This document shows, in pieces, positions 12,101 to 23,940 of a DNA stretch of 64,000 bases (positions are counted from its first letter, which is position 1; every line of letters begins with the position of its first letter). Below the pieces are notes generated by a model. The model was not told where the DNA came from. It saw nothing but the letters and a program-made list of their open reading frames with translations, and ran no database searches. Source of the DNA: Incurvaria masculella (taxonomy: Eukaryota; Arthropoda; Insecta; Lepidoptera; Incurvariidae); the NCBI GenBank assembly GCA_946894095.1, contig OX335657.1, positions 1,364,001-1,428,000 of the forward strand. The letters are read 5' to 3'. A program made the translations under genes and the position numbers.

Positions 12101-15100
12101 GTCGTGGTTTACTTTTAGCTATAAGTCGTTTTGCAATTACAATTTTCGTAAATCTTACCAAATCATACACTATGCACATTGTCTTTTTTGTGGACATGTT
12201 GCATCTTCCTCATCACGGAGCCTGTCTTATTCTCTGAAACAGAGAAGGTCCCAGAGCGCAACAGAAGGGTTTTGTACCAAGCCCGCGAATGAGTTAGGCC
12301 CGCCGGGTTGGGCCACCTTAAGCCTGATTTTCACCAAGTGCTGATTTAATTTAATCAATACTTAAAGGGCCTTTATTACTAAAGTGCTGATTATCTTGTA
12401 CTGGTATTGATCTCAAGCTGCTAACTAAGGCTGGTAATATGTGGAGATTAAGCTAGTGAGCAGTAGGTGAAAAAGGCCCTAAGTGTATGAATGACACAAT
12501 AAAATACCTTAGATAAGTCAATGATGTAAAGTTAATGTAATATTTGTGTTATCATATCAATAAACACAGCAGTGGACTTGGTCCTAAATATTTATGATAA
12601 CATCGTGCCTCCTTAACCAGGCTATATTAAAAAATGATTATAAGTTCACTATCATAGATGAAAAGGTGTCTATTTTTGATCTGCTTGCTCCTTGTATGCC
12701 TGATTTATGATGTTTGTTAAAATTATGTTTCTTTTAGTTTTAAATTGTCGCATGTTTTAATCTTAAGTTAATGCTTACTTCACTTATTCACCTACCTAAA
12801 TTATGTTGTTAAATCTAATGGGTGGCCAGGAAGAGATTGCCTTAAGGTGGCCCAACCCGGCGGGCCTAACTCATTCGCGGGCACGGTACAAAACCGTGCT
12901 GTTGCGCTCTGGGACCTTCTCCGTTTCAAAAAATAAGACAGGCTCCGTGATGAGGAAGATGCAACATGTCCACAAAAAAGACAATGTGCATAGCGTATGA
13001 TTTGGTAAGATTTACGAAAATTTTAATTTCAAAACGACTTCTAGCCAAAAGTAAACCGCGGCCGCTGTAGTAAAAAATCTAACAAAAACCAAATAGATTA
13101 TAAATCTTGATTAAATAAGCTATGTCTGATGACTAATCTTTTTAAGATGTTCTTACTTTATCATTGCGTAATCCACCTACAAAGTTATTGTATAAAACGC
13201 GCGAAAAATTCGAACTTTCGAACCTTATAACTTAGAAACCAAATACAATTTTACAATGCCAATGGTCATCAGACATCTAGTTCGATCAAATAAAGCTATT
13301 TTGAGCAAAATTTTGGATCTATGACAAGAAATATGGGCGTGATCTTCTTTCCCCTTTTGTATGGGGAGATGAGCGGGATGGGCCACCTTAAGGCAATATG
13401 GTGGCCCATTAGATGAAACTAACCCTTGTTCAATTATATTAAGTCTACTCTAAGAATGTATGTATAAGTTTCATCTAATAAACAGTTTATTATTATTATT
13501 ATTTATTATTAAAAGGAAGGAGACATGCTATCTAGCGCCTACTATGAGACCCGGTGTTTCCAAGTTTCAAAAACTACCAACCCAAGTTAAACGTACATGC
13601 CACATGCAAACATAGCCCTTGGCGTATTGGAGGGTTTCTGTGGGTGGGAAGTGACTAGACGAACACATTTTTAGAGCATGTTCGCGCGCGGTTTTTTTTT
13701 TTTTTATGTGACTGGACATGATGGCTAATACCACACCTTCTGTCATGGTATTAGCCCAACACACCACATGGGAACTAGGTGCCATGCCAGGACCTTCCTT
13801 ATATTGCTCGGCTACATTGAACTGGATGGAAAACACGGACAATTTTCATTGCCGCTTCGACCATCGTTCATTCAATGCGATGGTACCAACCCGGGCGGGA
13901 TTAACCCTACCACCTAGTAAGTAAGGAAGGGGACCTACAGTTTAACGTGGAATCCGAACCACGGCCAGCCTCTCTCAACGGTCTAATGGTCACCCATCCA
14001 AGACCAGACCGAACCCAGCGTTGCTTAACTTCGGAGAGCGATCGCCGAAGTGTCGCGCCACTGGGCCACTGAGGCTGACAAGCGGTTGCGATGTTTCGAC
14101 CGCGTGGAATACATACGATACGCCGCAAGATTCCCATACAATTATATGGACACTTTGACCATACGGCGGAGATGCGATGTCAACCGCATACCACTTCTCC
14201 TTGTTTTCTCTTCAGTGTTCACTATTGTGCATATAGAAGGTCAACTGTCACTTTCAGTGCTACCAATATTCTGAAGACCTGCATTGCGGAAACAGTCTAG
14301 GTAAACTCTCATCACGAAGCCCCATAACACTTGTTTTAGTTTAAGGATGTTCCGACCCATACAATGTTTTTTTTTACACAGAACGCAAAAAGTATTGCAC
14401 TTTAAGGCACGAATTCGTCAAAAATATTAAATATAGCCATAGTATTTGCAGCGAAAACATATTCACAATTTCAGGTTTATTGGTTTCGTTGTAATCGCCG
14501 ATTAGAAGTTTTACACCGTTAGATGGCGCTGTTAAATAAAAATCGTATTTAAATAAATTGTAACAAAACCAATAATCCTGAAATTGTGAAATTGTTTTCG
14601 CTGCAAGTAATATGACTATATTAAACTTATATTATTAATTCGTGGCTTAAAGTGCAATACTTTTTGCGTTATGTGTGCAAACAACTTTATATGGGTCGGA
14701 ACAGCCTTAAGCGCAATTTTTCTTTACTAAAATGTATTTTTATTCAAAAACGAAAACATTATTTTGACATTATTTGTTTGATTCGAAGGTATTGACATAT
14801 GAAAGGTATTGAGTCCACCCCTACAGACATAATTGTGTATGGAAGCAATCAATCATATTATTATTCATCAGCCCCAGTAGGCCCATTGGAGCGACCCGTT
14901 GCGATTCGATAAGCTTGGTGAAGCAACTCTGAGTGCGGTTGGGTTCTAGACGAGTCACCAGGTTCAGATGCCACGTAAAAAAAAAAAAGACCAAAAAAAA
15001 AACATAATTTATAGACCAGTGAAGTTTCTTTGCGGGTTCTTCTTCACTGGTTGATCGAATCCGCGGATCAATCAAATTGTGACATGACTTAGTGTAGTTT

Positions 15101-17428
15101 TACTACCAGAAGTTGAATAAATAAACTTTGAATAAAAAGACTTTACTTACTAGGTGGTAGGGTTAATCCCGTCCAGGTTGGTATAATCTCATTGAATAAA
15201 ATTATGAATTATGGCAATAAAAATTGGCAGTGTTTTCCATCCAGTTCAATGTAGCCGAGCAATATAAGGAAGGTCCTGGCATGGCACCAAGTTCCCATGT
15301 GAATATGTCACACTATATTATTAAAGTCAGTTTGGTATAAGCTATCCATTTTCAGTTGCATAAATAAAAAGATTTACTGGTACGGGCATTCACCATTTCC
15401 TGGGTTAGTTTGTTCCTCGAATTCACTACTCATTAAAATAACTAAAATATGATAGCTTTTCCACTCTTTCAACAAGAAACGAACCTCTCTCGTAGAGCCT
15501 CATCGCCTCGGCGCCGATGGGGCCGAGCAGGCGGTTGACGACGAATCCGGGCGTGTCCTTGCAGGTGATGCACGTCTTGCCGACGGCGGCGCCCCACTCC
15601 ATCATCTGCTTGTACGTGTCCTCCGAGGTCTCCGCGCCCTTGATCACCTCCAGGAGGCGCATCACCGGCACCGGGTTGAAGAAGTGGAGGCCGCCGTATC
15701 TGTTGATGAATGTATCAAGACTAAAGACCATGTTAAGAGATGGCTGCCCAAAAATCACTTTTTTGTGATAAAATCTTAGTAAAAAGTATTACTAAAATAA
15801 ATATAAAATGCAGACCACTTTGTAGACATCTCTAGTCAACGATTGTATATATATTGTATTCTTAGAAACGAATGCCCATTGAAAAACCTTTTTAAACCTT
15901 ATTTTTTAGCAATCTAGGAAGTCAGTAAATTCATCAATTATAATTATCAAACAAAAAAAAAGATTCTGATGAATTGAAAACCTCCTGCTTCTTTTGAAGT
16001 TGGTTAAAAATGGACTGAAACTAGATGCAAACTCTTTCTTATACTTAGTATAGAAATTTACACTGAGGGCACAAAGACATGTTTAATTCATAAGATGCAT
16101 GTGGCAAGTACCTGTCTTTCCTCTTGATAACAGCACCGATCTCGTTGACTGAGAGCGATGAGGTGTTGGTGGCAAAGATTGTGCGCTCAGGAGCTAGCTG
16201 CAAATAATTGTTTTATTTTATTATTTGAATAACATGTCATGAAGCGTTTGTATGCAGAACCAACTTCTGCATACCAATGCAATATGTTTCCTAAATGGGG
16301 TCTTCTGGTCTCAAACTCCAAAAGTAGAAAGGGATGCACAACCGTGACCAAACTGCTCTTGTAGAATAACTGCTATGAAAGCAATGTGATTGGCTTGACA
16401 GCTCTACCCCGCTAAGCAGTGTCACTACTGGTGTCTGCACGTCAAAATGTCAGCGTTTCCACCTGAAACTCACCCCATCAATCTTGGAGAACAGCTGATG
16501 CTTCAGCTCCAGATTTTCAATGATGGCTTCCACGATGAGGTCTGTTTCAACAGCCTCTTCCACGTTGGTGGTGAACTTGATGCGGGCCAGCGCGTCCGAG
16601 ACAAACTTGTCGATGCCGCTCGGGTTGTCTTTGAGCTGCTTGCGGGCCACGCGGTTCAGGTTGGTGTGGATGGACTTTTGAGCCTTGTCCAGAAATTCTT
16701 GTTTCACATCGACCAGGTTTACGGTCTGCCCTGCTTGCGCAGCCACCTAAAAGAGAAAATTGGAGAGTAGAAAATTTAATCAAAATGTGAAAGAGTGTTT
16801 GTTGGTTAATAGTCCTGTTACGCAACAATGGAGTCACATATGAAAATATTTTTTTACATTTATATTGAAATAGGCTTCTTTTTATTCTGAAAATAAAATA
16901 AACTTTTCGATATTGTCCTGAGCAGAGCCAGGTAGCAAAGCTAGTAATAAATAAAAAATGCATTATCATTGCTGGTGAACTAGGAAAAACTCACTGCCGC
17001 TATTGTTGAAATATGTGAATAGTAATTGTTTCAATATGTATTTCGGGCAATATGGCAGACAGCAAACAAGAAGCTTTCACCGAATTCTAAAAATGAATCT
17101 TCAAGTCATCATAATAAATACTTTTGAATTTGTCTGAAAAAGGGAAAATCCCTGGGAAAATAACCCTTGAAACTAACATATAGGGACAAAACTTAAAGGA
17201 CCATCAATAAGCAGTGTTAAAATCATTTCAGATTTTTTTTAAGTACCTTGGGTTCAGGAGCTAGCGTTAACGAGAAAAGCAGAAACAAAATGCAAAGGTA
17301 GGTAGTTAAAAAAATACCTGCGCAATGCCGGAACCCATCAGACCGCCGCCCACGACCGTCACGCTCTTGATTGAGCTCCGCGCCGCCGAAGTCGCCAGCC
17401 CTCGAGCCAACATCTGCACTTGGTTCAT
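9175..17428 (-). CDS. HADH: Mitochondrial 3-hydroxyacyl-CoA dehydrogenase, copy B (intact)
   Basis: Same enzyme and gene structure as copy A, with an intact end. Exons on the minus strand: 17318-17428, 16474-16746, 16112-16197, 15485-15699 and 9175-9413. They give 307 residues, close to the roughly 310 usual for the family. Features in order: presequence-like [22 protein letters not shown] loop GGGLMGSG (about 28-35); HFFNPVP with the catalytic His and LLEVI with Glu in exon 4; [13 protein letters not shown]; and a complete C-terminal [14 protein letters not shown]. The exon 4 donor is GTTCGT rather than the GTTAGT of copy A, so it is somewhat weaker. Protein identity to copy A is very high. 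Intron 4 (6.07 kb) has been expanded by a LINE and several MITEs. The ATG is chosen because the conserved open sequence upstream has no ATG in this copy. Confidence 0.93.
9503..9899 (+). mobile_element. TTAA-flanked MITE, internally deleted copy
   Basis: TTAA at 9503-9506 and 9896-9899 flank a 389-bp body that shares cattcgcgggcacggtac and ttgacaagaaatatg with the three 541-542 bp copies (near 11776, 12846 and 55839). It is diverged and lacks part of the interior. Confidence 0.75.
10052..10350 (+). repeat. Dispersed repeat, GGGTTCCGTACC / (GACG)n family
   Basis: Runs from gtgcgagtcggactcgcac to gggtacggaaccctaaaaa with a short gacggacggac tract. It lies just upstream of the LINE fragment at 10402. 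Confidence 0.8.
10389..11499 (+). mobile_element. 5'-truncated LINE (jockey/CR1-like RT) with target-site duplication
   Basis: A 13-bp direct repeat, ataccaccatttt, occurs at 10389-10401 and again at 11487-11499 just after an A-tail, so the insertion is 10402-11486. The coding part (to a stop at 11346-11348) begins inside the RT at [18 protein letters not shown]. It has the VPQGSVLGP and FADDT motifs of non-LTR reverse transcriptases, then a long C-terminal region. The frame is open throughout. The N-terminal RT and endonuclease are missing, as expected from incomplete target-primed reverse transcription. It lies in HADH-B intron 4, antisense to the gene. Confidence 0.93.
11772..12321 (-). 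mobile_element. TTAA-flanked MITE (542-bp body), inverted copy
   Basis: TTAA at 11772-11775 and 12318-12321. Inner ends are GGTGGCCCA and its complement TGGGCCACC. The body is the reverse complement of the copy at 12842-13391. No coding capacity. TTAA target choice suggests mobilisation by a piggyBac-type transposase. Confidence 0.88.
12842..13391 (+). mobile_element. TTAA-flanked MITE (542-bp body)
   Basis: TTAA at 12842-12845 and 13388-13391; same inner ends and the same body length as the inverted copy 520 bp to its left. Landmarks: cattcgcgggcacggtac, gacatctagttcgatc, cccttttgtatggggag. Confidence 0.9.
13687..14092 (-). mobile_element. SINE with 5S rRNA-like head
   Basis: Read on the minus strand, it ends in an A-tail (T-run at 13691-13705). 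Its body matches the SINEs at 4117 and 34785 (ctaggtggtaggg, cgaagcggcaatg, gtccgtgttttccatcc). The head (about 13970-14080) differs: it reads ctccgaagttaagcaacg, then cttggatgggtgacc, which match the internal control region of 5S rRNA. A short tRNA-like gtggcccagtggcgcg comes before it. This is a 5S-promoter SINE sharing a body with tRNA-promoter SINEs. Confidence 0.75.
14341..14710. mobile_element. Fold-back TTAA MITE
   Basis: TTAA at both ends. The two halves are long imperfect inverted repeats: ggatgttccgacccata against tatgggtcggaacagcc, and both halves contain a gcaaaaagtattgcacttta-like segment. The same element lies in the opposite orientation at 20825-21183 in HADH-C intron 2. Confidence 0.85.
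14990..15137 (+). mobile_element. LINE 3' end fragment
   Basis: Contains gtttctttgcgggttcttc, then gatcaatcaaattgtgac, and ends gttgaataaataaac. A near-identical copy is at 61610-61757 and a minus-strand copy at 28940-29062. The shared 3' ends suggest a non-LTR retrotransposon tail. Confidence 0.65.
15148..15373 (+). mobile_element. SINE body fragment
   Basis: Starts at the body landmark ctaggtggtaggg and ends in an A-rich tail. The head is missing and the sequence is diverged. Confidence 0.7.
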
Positions 17429-18361
17429 CTTGACTCCTGGATCCGTCGGCAGCAGGGGACGAGCACACGCGGCGGCGAGCGGGCGAGAGCGTACTAGGCG
17501 CAACACGAACGCCGGCGCGCGATTTTGACCGGTTTCACTTTCACACGACGTCACAACTAAAACGCGAACGCCATAAGAAGGCCTCGGACAGTGTAGAATT
17601 AAGAATATGCCTGGCTCAAAGATGGTTCGCCAACTTGCACGAGCGTAATTCCTACAAGATACGCGGAGTTCAGAATGATTTGTTATCTCGAGTGCAGAGC
17701 GATAGCACTGATAAAGTTAAAATATAATACAGCACCTTTGATTCGGAGGACAAGCGGCATGTGGTGGAAGTTGACGATGTTATGAACATTGTGGATGCAC
17801 GCGATGAATTAATTATGAATTAATGTGTAAAATATGCTAATTGCAACAATTGTATTGTTTACATTTACACATTTTTAGGTTATGTAGTGTCAACTGTCAA
17901 ATCACCTAAATTTTTTTCGTTACATTTACCAATCGGAAAGGCAAAGGTGGCAGTTTTGGTTTTCATACGGAAAACGCTTTTTAAAAATATTGTCCGATCA
18001 TATATTAAGTTTTAGATAACTACGAATATTTAATGGCTGATGCTAGCTAGGTTACCCTTGTTTTACTTGAGAACAACAAAATATTTGTAATTGTGGTTGG
18101 TTTGACAAAAAAAGGTTCGTCATAAAAGTTGCCTGTATAGCAAAAGCTCTTTCCTTTCCGTTCAGAAAAAAGGTTAGAAAAATAACCAATTGATACAGTT
18201 TTTTTTTGTGATTTATGTATGTGTGTGTGTGTGTAATCTGTATTATATGTATTGTATATGTAGTTTTTTGTACATTGAACTTTGAAACTGTCAAGTCCAC
18301 TTGTCCGTCCACTTTAGTTTTTCAAGTTCAGCAAGTAGTAGGTACCCAAAAAGTTTTGAAA
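17429..18361. promoter_or_regulatory. Head-to-head intergenic region between HADH copies B and C
   Basis: 933 bp separate the divergent start codons. The 450 bp on the copy B side match the copy A upstream region and contain GATA-type hexamers at 17683 (ttatct), 17700 (cgatag) and 17709 (tgataa). The copy C side has a T-run and a (tg)n tract at 18219-18235. This is a candidate bidirectional promoter. Confidence 0.45.
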
Positions 18362-21300
18362 ATGCAGCAAGCTAGGGTGATCACCCGTGCGCTGTCCAGC
18401 TCGGCGCCTGTGCGCGGGGCGATAAAGACTGTGACAGTCATCGGTGGAGGACTAATGGGATCTGGCATCGCGCAGGTAACATTCCACACCAAATAATTCA
18501 ATAGTTCCTCACTGATTCCACACCAACCAAATGTATGGTCCACGGAATTGAACAAATTATCACAGGCCCTTGAGCAGGTTTAAGGGATTTCTTTAAAAAA
18601 ATATCTCTAATCTCCAATAAAATGAAGGTATTTTTTTTAATTTATTTATCAATTCCATAGAAGTAAGTAAATATGTAAAACATAACTTTTCTCTGATTTC
18701 TCTTGTACTTTTTAATTAAACAAAATTATGATAGATGCGACCATAATCTGGCTTCTGCAGTCATTGAATACAGTAGCGTCCCACTAATTTGGCACTTCAG
18801 TGCAACGACACTTCCGCGATTCTGGCACCCTACGCCACCACTCCCTTCACCTTTGCCCCTTCCTCAGCTTGACCGTATAAGCACGTACTCACCGCTGGGC
18901 ACGCGCGATTCCTTTTAAAAATGTACCTACCGCCGCGTGAGTGATATGTGATCGTTATAGCATAGGTCAAAATGTAAATAAAAAAAACCTTGAAATTCCC
19001 TATACAATCCAGTAATCTGAACATTCCAATAATTCAGCAGCCTTTGTATTTGATAATGCCTGATTAGTGAGATTCTACTGGACATCAAAATACCAATCAA
19101 AATAAAACATTATATAATTAAGTAACATAATTTTTTTACATGTAGGTAATGCAAAAGTAGATAAATACATATATGCATCATCAATCATGAAATATAATTC
19201 TTTAACTTTTTTTGGATTAAAATTTTTTCATGATTCAAGTTCTATTAATTTCATGCCTCTTTTGGTGATTTTAGCCAATTTTCCTACGGCAGAGGAATTA
19301 TATAAAATATAGGATTCATGTTTTCCCCTTGACAGTCTATCTAATAACATTATTGAGATTGTCAATCTCCGTAATGCTAAGATGCCATGCGGCCCTAACA
19401 CTTTGCGTTCACAGCACGTCCATGATCGACTACGAACCCAGCAGCAGCTAAAATGCAAGCAAGAGCAGCTTTGAGTACACAAAATACATGTTTTATGAAA
19501 GAGCAAAATTCTCTGAAGGTCTAGTCAGCCTGGGAATTTAAAGATTACACCTCATGCCCCCAAGAATGAGAGGCCATATAGCCCAGCTGACGGTGGCACA
19601 CTAAAAATATGTATCCATCATTTAATAAATACATAGTGAAAAATGTGGCTTTTTTAATTTAAGACCAGTTGTTGGTATATATTTTTTGTTGGTTGATTGC
19701 GAAAAGTACTAATTATATTCTAATTTAATTCTCCCATTGGCAGGTGTCGGCGCAAGCAGGACAGAACGTCACCCTGGTGGATGTGAGCCCCGACATCCTC
19801 AAAAAGGCTCAAAGCTCGATTGCCACCAACCTCGGACGCGTCTCCAAGAAATTGTACAAGGACAAGCCAGCGGAAGGAGACAAGTTCGTGGCTGAGGCGC
19901 TAGCGAGGATCAAGACGTCTACCGACCCACTGGAGCCCAGCAGGACCTCTGACCTGGTCGTTGAAGCCATCGTAGAGAACTTGGAAGTCAAGCATAAACT
20001 CTTCAAGAGCTTGGATGAGGTTAATATCTGCATAAGTCATGAACTTGCATAAACAATGCAGAACCTAAGTACAACCTAAGAATTAGAGGATAATGATGTG
20101 ATCAAATTCCATACAATGGCTAATGCCTGTTTCCTAAGTCAAATTAAGATTCTTTTTTCTGTAATTTTGCACATAAATCAACTGAGAGCCATGTCTGTAG
20201 ATTTTTGATTTATTTTATCAATAACTTCCATGAGCGTCTAAACATTTTTATATGAATACAGAAAGGCGTATGTCATGGATACAAGTTAATTTATCAAAAA
20301 AAAAAAATAACACAAACAGACATAGGTAGCTCTCAGGTGTATTTATTTAATGTAAATAAAAAATATTTCTTAATCTGACTGAGGAAACAGGCACGAGCAA
20401 TTGTATGGAATTCTCTTAAATTCATATTTATAGCTCCTATCTTCAATTTGAAACTTAATGTGTTATGCAACCATATTTATGTTATCTTATCTTTTGCTTC
20501 ATGTTTGCATTACATTAATGTCCAGATATCGTACAAAATATAGAAGTTTTTCTTTTCCTTTGCATTGTTCAGGGGGGTAAATTAGCCTGTCAACGGGCAG
20601 ATGTGATTAAATCTGACCTTTAGTTGCATTTTGTACCATGCTAATTGGTAAATTTCAGTTCAATTGGCCGAATAACACGCGTTTGATGCTTAGCATGGTA
20701 CGAAATGCAACTAAAATGTCATATTGAATCACTATCTTATCTGTACACCCGGCGAGTTATTTTACCATGGTAACCCCTTGTTTCACTTACAAAATGATTT
20801 GTGTGATGAGTTGAGGATTCCTATGTAAGGCTGTTCCGACCCATATAAAGTTGTTTGCACACATAACGCAAAAAGTATTGCACTTTAAGCCACGAAATTA
20901 ATATAAAAGTTTAATATAGTCATATTACTTGCAGCGAAAACAATTTCACAATTTTAGGTGTATTGGTTTTGTTACAATTTATTTAAATACGATTTTTATT
21001 TAACATCGCCATCTAACGGTGTAAAACTTCTAATCGGCAATTACAACGAAACCATTAAACCTGAAATTGTGAATATGTTTTCGCTGCAACTAATATGGCT
21101 ATATTTAATATTTCGTGCCTTAAAGTGCAATACTTTTTGCGTTCTGTGTAAAAAAAATATTGTATGGGTCGGAACATCCTTAAGGAAAAAACTAACTCCA
21201 ATATGATTTAATACTTTTTGATTTTTTTTATTCATCATTTTGATATTTTGCTTACACTACGATAAGTGAATTAATATAATGACTACCAGTGTCAGTTGTA

Positions 21301-23359
21301 GATAGGCTTCGTAAAAATAAAAACATACAAAACCCAAATACAAATAATAAAAAAAATATATACTAGGTATATCTCATGTCAGCTATAATAGTTATTAAAA
21401 AAATAATTAATGCTTCTAAACTGTTCCAATTGCGGTAGTCTGCATTTATGTTTTCTTTCTAAAATGTTAATGAGAATTGTGTTGCTTTTCAGGTTGCCGG
21501 CGATCACACTATCTTAGCTTCCAACACTTCGTCCCTCTCCATCAATGACATCAGTTCAGTTGTCAAAAGGAAAGACAGGTACAGTGGTTGCATATTCTCT
21601 AATCATTATAATATTTCTACCAAGTATAGTTTTTAAATATTTCCAGGCCTATTATTTTATTTTTATGAAACTGAACATGGATGGCTAATACCACATCCAC
21701 CGTCATTATATCAGTCCAATACACCACATTTGCCAAAGGAATGAGGAGCCAATACAGGAACATCCCTGCACAGCACTGAATGGCAAACATGGACAATTTT
21801 TTACCATCTTTTTACATGCAATACAATGGTACCAACTAATTCAATGTTGCCATGGTCATATCAAGGGTATATCCTGGCATGGGACCTAAGTCCCCCGGGA
21901 ATGTGTGGACATCCGTCTCCAGTTCCTGATAAAAAACTGTCCAATTCCTATAACATCCACTCACTACAATGCCGGGTTCACCAGGTTTGGTGGTCTTCAC
22001 TTCTTCAATCCGGTGCCGGTGATGCGACTGCTGGAGGTGGTCCGAGGTGCGGAGACCTCGGAGGACACGTACAGCAAGATGATGGAGTGGGGCGCCGCCG
22101 TCGGCAAGACGTGCATCACCTGCAAGGACACACCCGGGTTCGTCGTCAACCGTCTGCTGGTGCCGTACATCGCGGAGGCCATCCGGCTGTATGAGAGGGG
22201 TGAGTTAGTTGCAGTAATTCATATATTGGGATATCAATAGGATTATTAAGTATTTGTGCATGCGGGCTTGGAAAGGCAAATCATATTTCAATCATTGATA
22301 TACTGATGGCAACATAGTAAATTCTGCTGAGGTGGTGTCCGGACCAAGATAATTTTTGGTAATTTACAATGCTTCGAAGTAGTGCCTACTTACTGTCTAA
22401 CCTCAAAATTAGAACCGGAACAAAAATGACCTTTCCTTGTTTTTGTTTCCTTGCATATGTAAAATGAAATATATCTGCTTATGTTTTTCTGTGTTCAATA
22501 GAAGTAAGTCTAAAAATGACAATTTATCCATAAATGAATGACAAAAATGTGTTGCTATGTGCTAAACTGGAGAATGGCTGGACTAAATTAGCATTTTTTT
22601 TTAAACATGAGTCCGAGGAAAATTTTAAGCTAAAGATGGACCTGGCAGACGGCGCTTTTTTCCGAGATTCAGATTTTTTTAAGTGATCGTTTGAATAACA
22701 CGTCCACGAAGGTAAAACCACATTTTACCAGGCTCATTGGGTGAATATCCAAAACGGAAACGGTCCTATTGGAGCCAGGAACCTCAGTTAGTCTCTATAA
22801 ATAAAAATCTATTTCCGTGCCTTCGTCTCGCTAAAAGTCGAGACCGGCTCAACCGATTTAAATTATTTTTATTTTGTTTTGTTTGCCTCAGTACTGGGGT
22901 GGTTTAGAGAAAAAAAAACTTATATATGTGTGTTTGTTGTTATTTATAACTGGTCCTGAACGGCTGAACCGATTTTTGTGCGTGTTTGGGTCCCTGAATG
23001 GTTTAGATTTACAATTGGACCCGGTAGACGGCGCTGTTGTCGAGACATTGACGCTAGCGGAGCCAGGCACCTACGCTACTATATAATCAATATCAAATTT
23101 ACCCACTACAGGTGATGCGTCGGCTCGAGACATCGACATCGCGATGAAACTAGGTGCAGGCTACCCCATGGGGCCTCTGGAGCTTGCCGATTACGTGGGA
23201 CTCGATACTAACAAATTCATCCTTGATGGCTGGCATAAGAAGTATCCGGACCAGCCGCTCTTCAAACCTATACCTCTAGTAAACAAACTGGTTGCCGAGG
23301 GTAAGCTGGGAGTCAAGACTGGGGAGGGCTTCTATAAGTACGAGAAGAAGTCAAAGTAA
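18362..23359 (+). CDS. HADH: Mitochondrial 3-hydroxyacyl-CoA dehydrogenase, copy C (intact, divergent)
   Basis: Predicted beta-oxidation dehydrogenase using NAD+. Five exons: 18362-18475, 19744-20019, 21493-21578, 21985-22199 and 23112-23359; 312 residues, phases identical to copies A and [20 protein letters not shown] looks like a mitochondrial presequence. The NAD loop GGGLMGSG comes next, then HFFNPVP (catalytic His), [16 protein letters not shown] and the terminal [16 protein letters not shown]. Exon 2 is one codon longer than in A and B. In exon 5, [15 protein letters not shown] replaces the [13 protein letters not shown] of A and B, so A and B are sisters and C is the outgroup. Of the two versions, that of C looks closer to other animal HADH, so C may be the conserved ancestral copy (inference). 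An AATAAA lies 30 bp after the stop. Confidence 0.94.
20825..21183. mobile_element. Fold-back TTAA MITE, second copy in inverse orientation
   Basis: Reverse complement of 14341-14710: begins ggctgttccgacccatat and ends atgggtcggaacatcc plus TTAA at 21180-21183. The left flank reads GTAA, a decayed TTAA. Confidence 0.85.
21660..21900 (-). mobile_element. Degenerate SINE tail fragments
   Basis: The ggatggctaataccacatc segment matches the reverse complement of the SINE tail. The stretch at 21838-21895 (aatgttgccatgg, tcctggcatgggacc) resembles the body in plus orientation. Two broken pieces just before HADH-C exon 4. Confidence 0.5.
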
Positions 23360-23389
23360 ATGAGATTTTTGTGGTATATGTATGTTGTA

Positions 23390-23395
23390 AATAAA
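23390..23395 (+). terminator. Poly(A) signal of HADH copy C
   Basis: AATAAA 30 bp after the TAA stop of copy C. Confidence 0.7.
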
Positions 23396-23860
23396 ATCTA
23401 TTTTGAGGAAATATACAACTATTTTTAAAGGTGTTTCAATTACCTTTTTGATAACAATGAAGTCGAATGGGGGTTGATTGGTTCATTCGCCAAATTACAA
23501 AATTGCTCAACCAGTCAAATTCAGCTCAAACCTATGTAATAATAATTATAAGGATTGAGGATTAATAATAATAAGGATTATGCTCCACTTACCTATGTTT
23601 AGAAACCTTTAAGAACTCGTACCCATACTACTTGAACGATTTTCCCCAATTTTTGACCTTCCACGTTTCCAAGTGCCAGCCAAGGCTGCTCATCGTTAGT
23701 CATCGATATAATCTAAAACTAAAGATGCACCATCAGCTTTTCCCCGCGTACCACGTAATATGCGCCCTATCCGCTCGTTGATGCCCTACTGCATATCAGT
23801 CTGTGGTCGACTTGACATCCGAGCGTACGTGCCATCTACGGGCTTTGCAATGCGACAAAA

Positions 23861-23940
23861 TGCCGAAATACGCGGTCAAAAGGTATAAAAATCGGAGTGA
23901 AAGGAATACAAAGATCCGTATAATAACTTATCACAGGCAA
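23861..23940 (+). pseudogene. THAP-domain N-terminus relic
   Basis: From ATG at 23861 the sequence reads MPKYAVKRYKNRSERN, then ITYHR. THAP zinc-finger (C2CH) proteins typically begin M-P-K-C-x-V-x-x-C-x-N-R and continue to a conserved His. Here both expected Cys are Tyr (TAC and TAT), each one G-to-A change away from Cys. The frame runs on only to 24003. It could be the remains of a THAP gene or of a THAP-bearing transposase; 76 bp after it begins the LTR element. Confidence 0.5.

Noticed and set aside
13970..14092. 5S rRNA gene
   Set aside because: Only the internal control region resembles 5S. It is fused to a SINE body and poly(A) tail.
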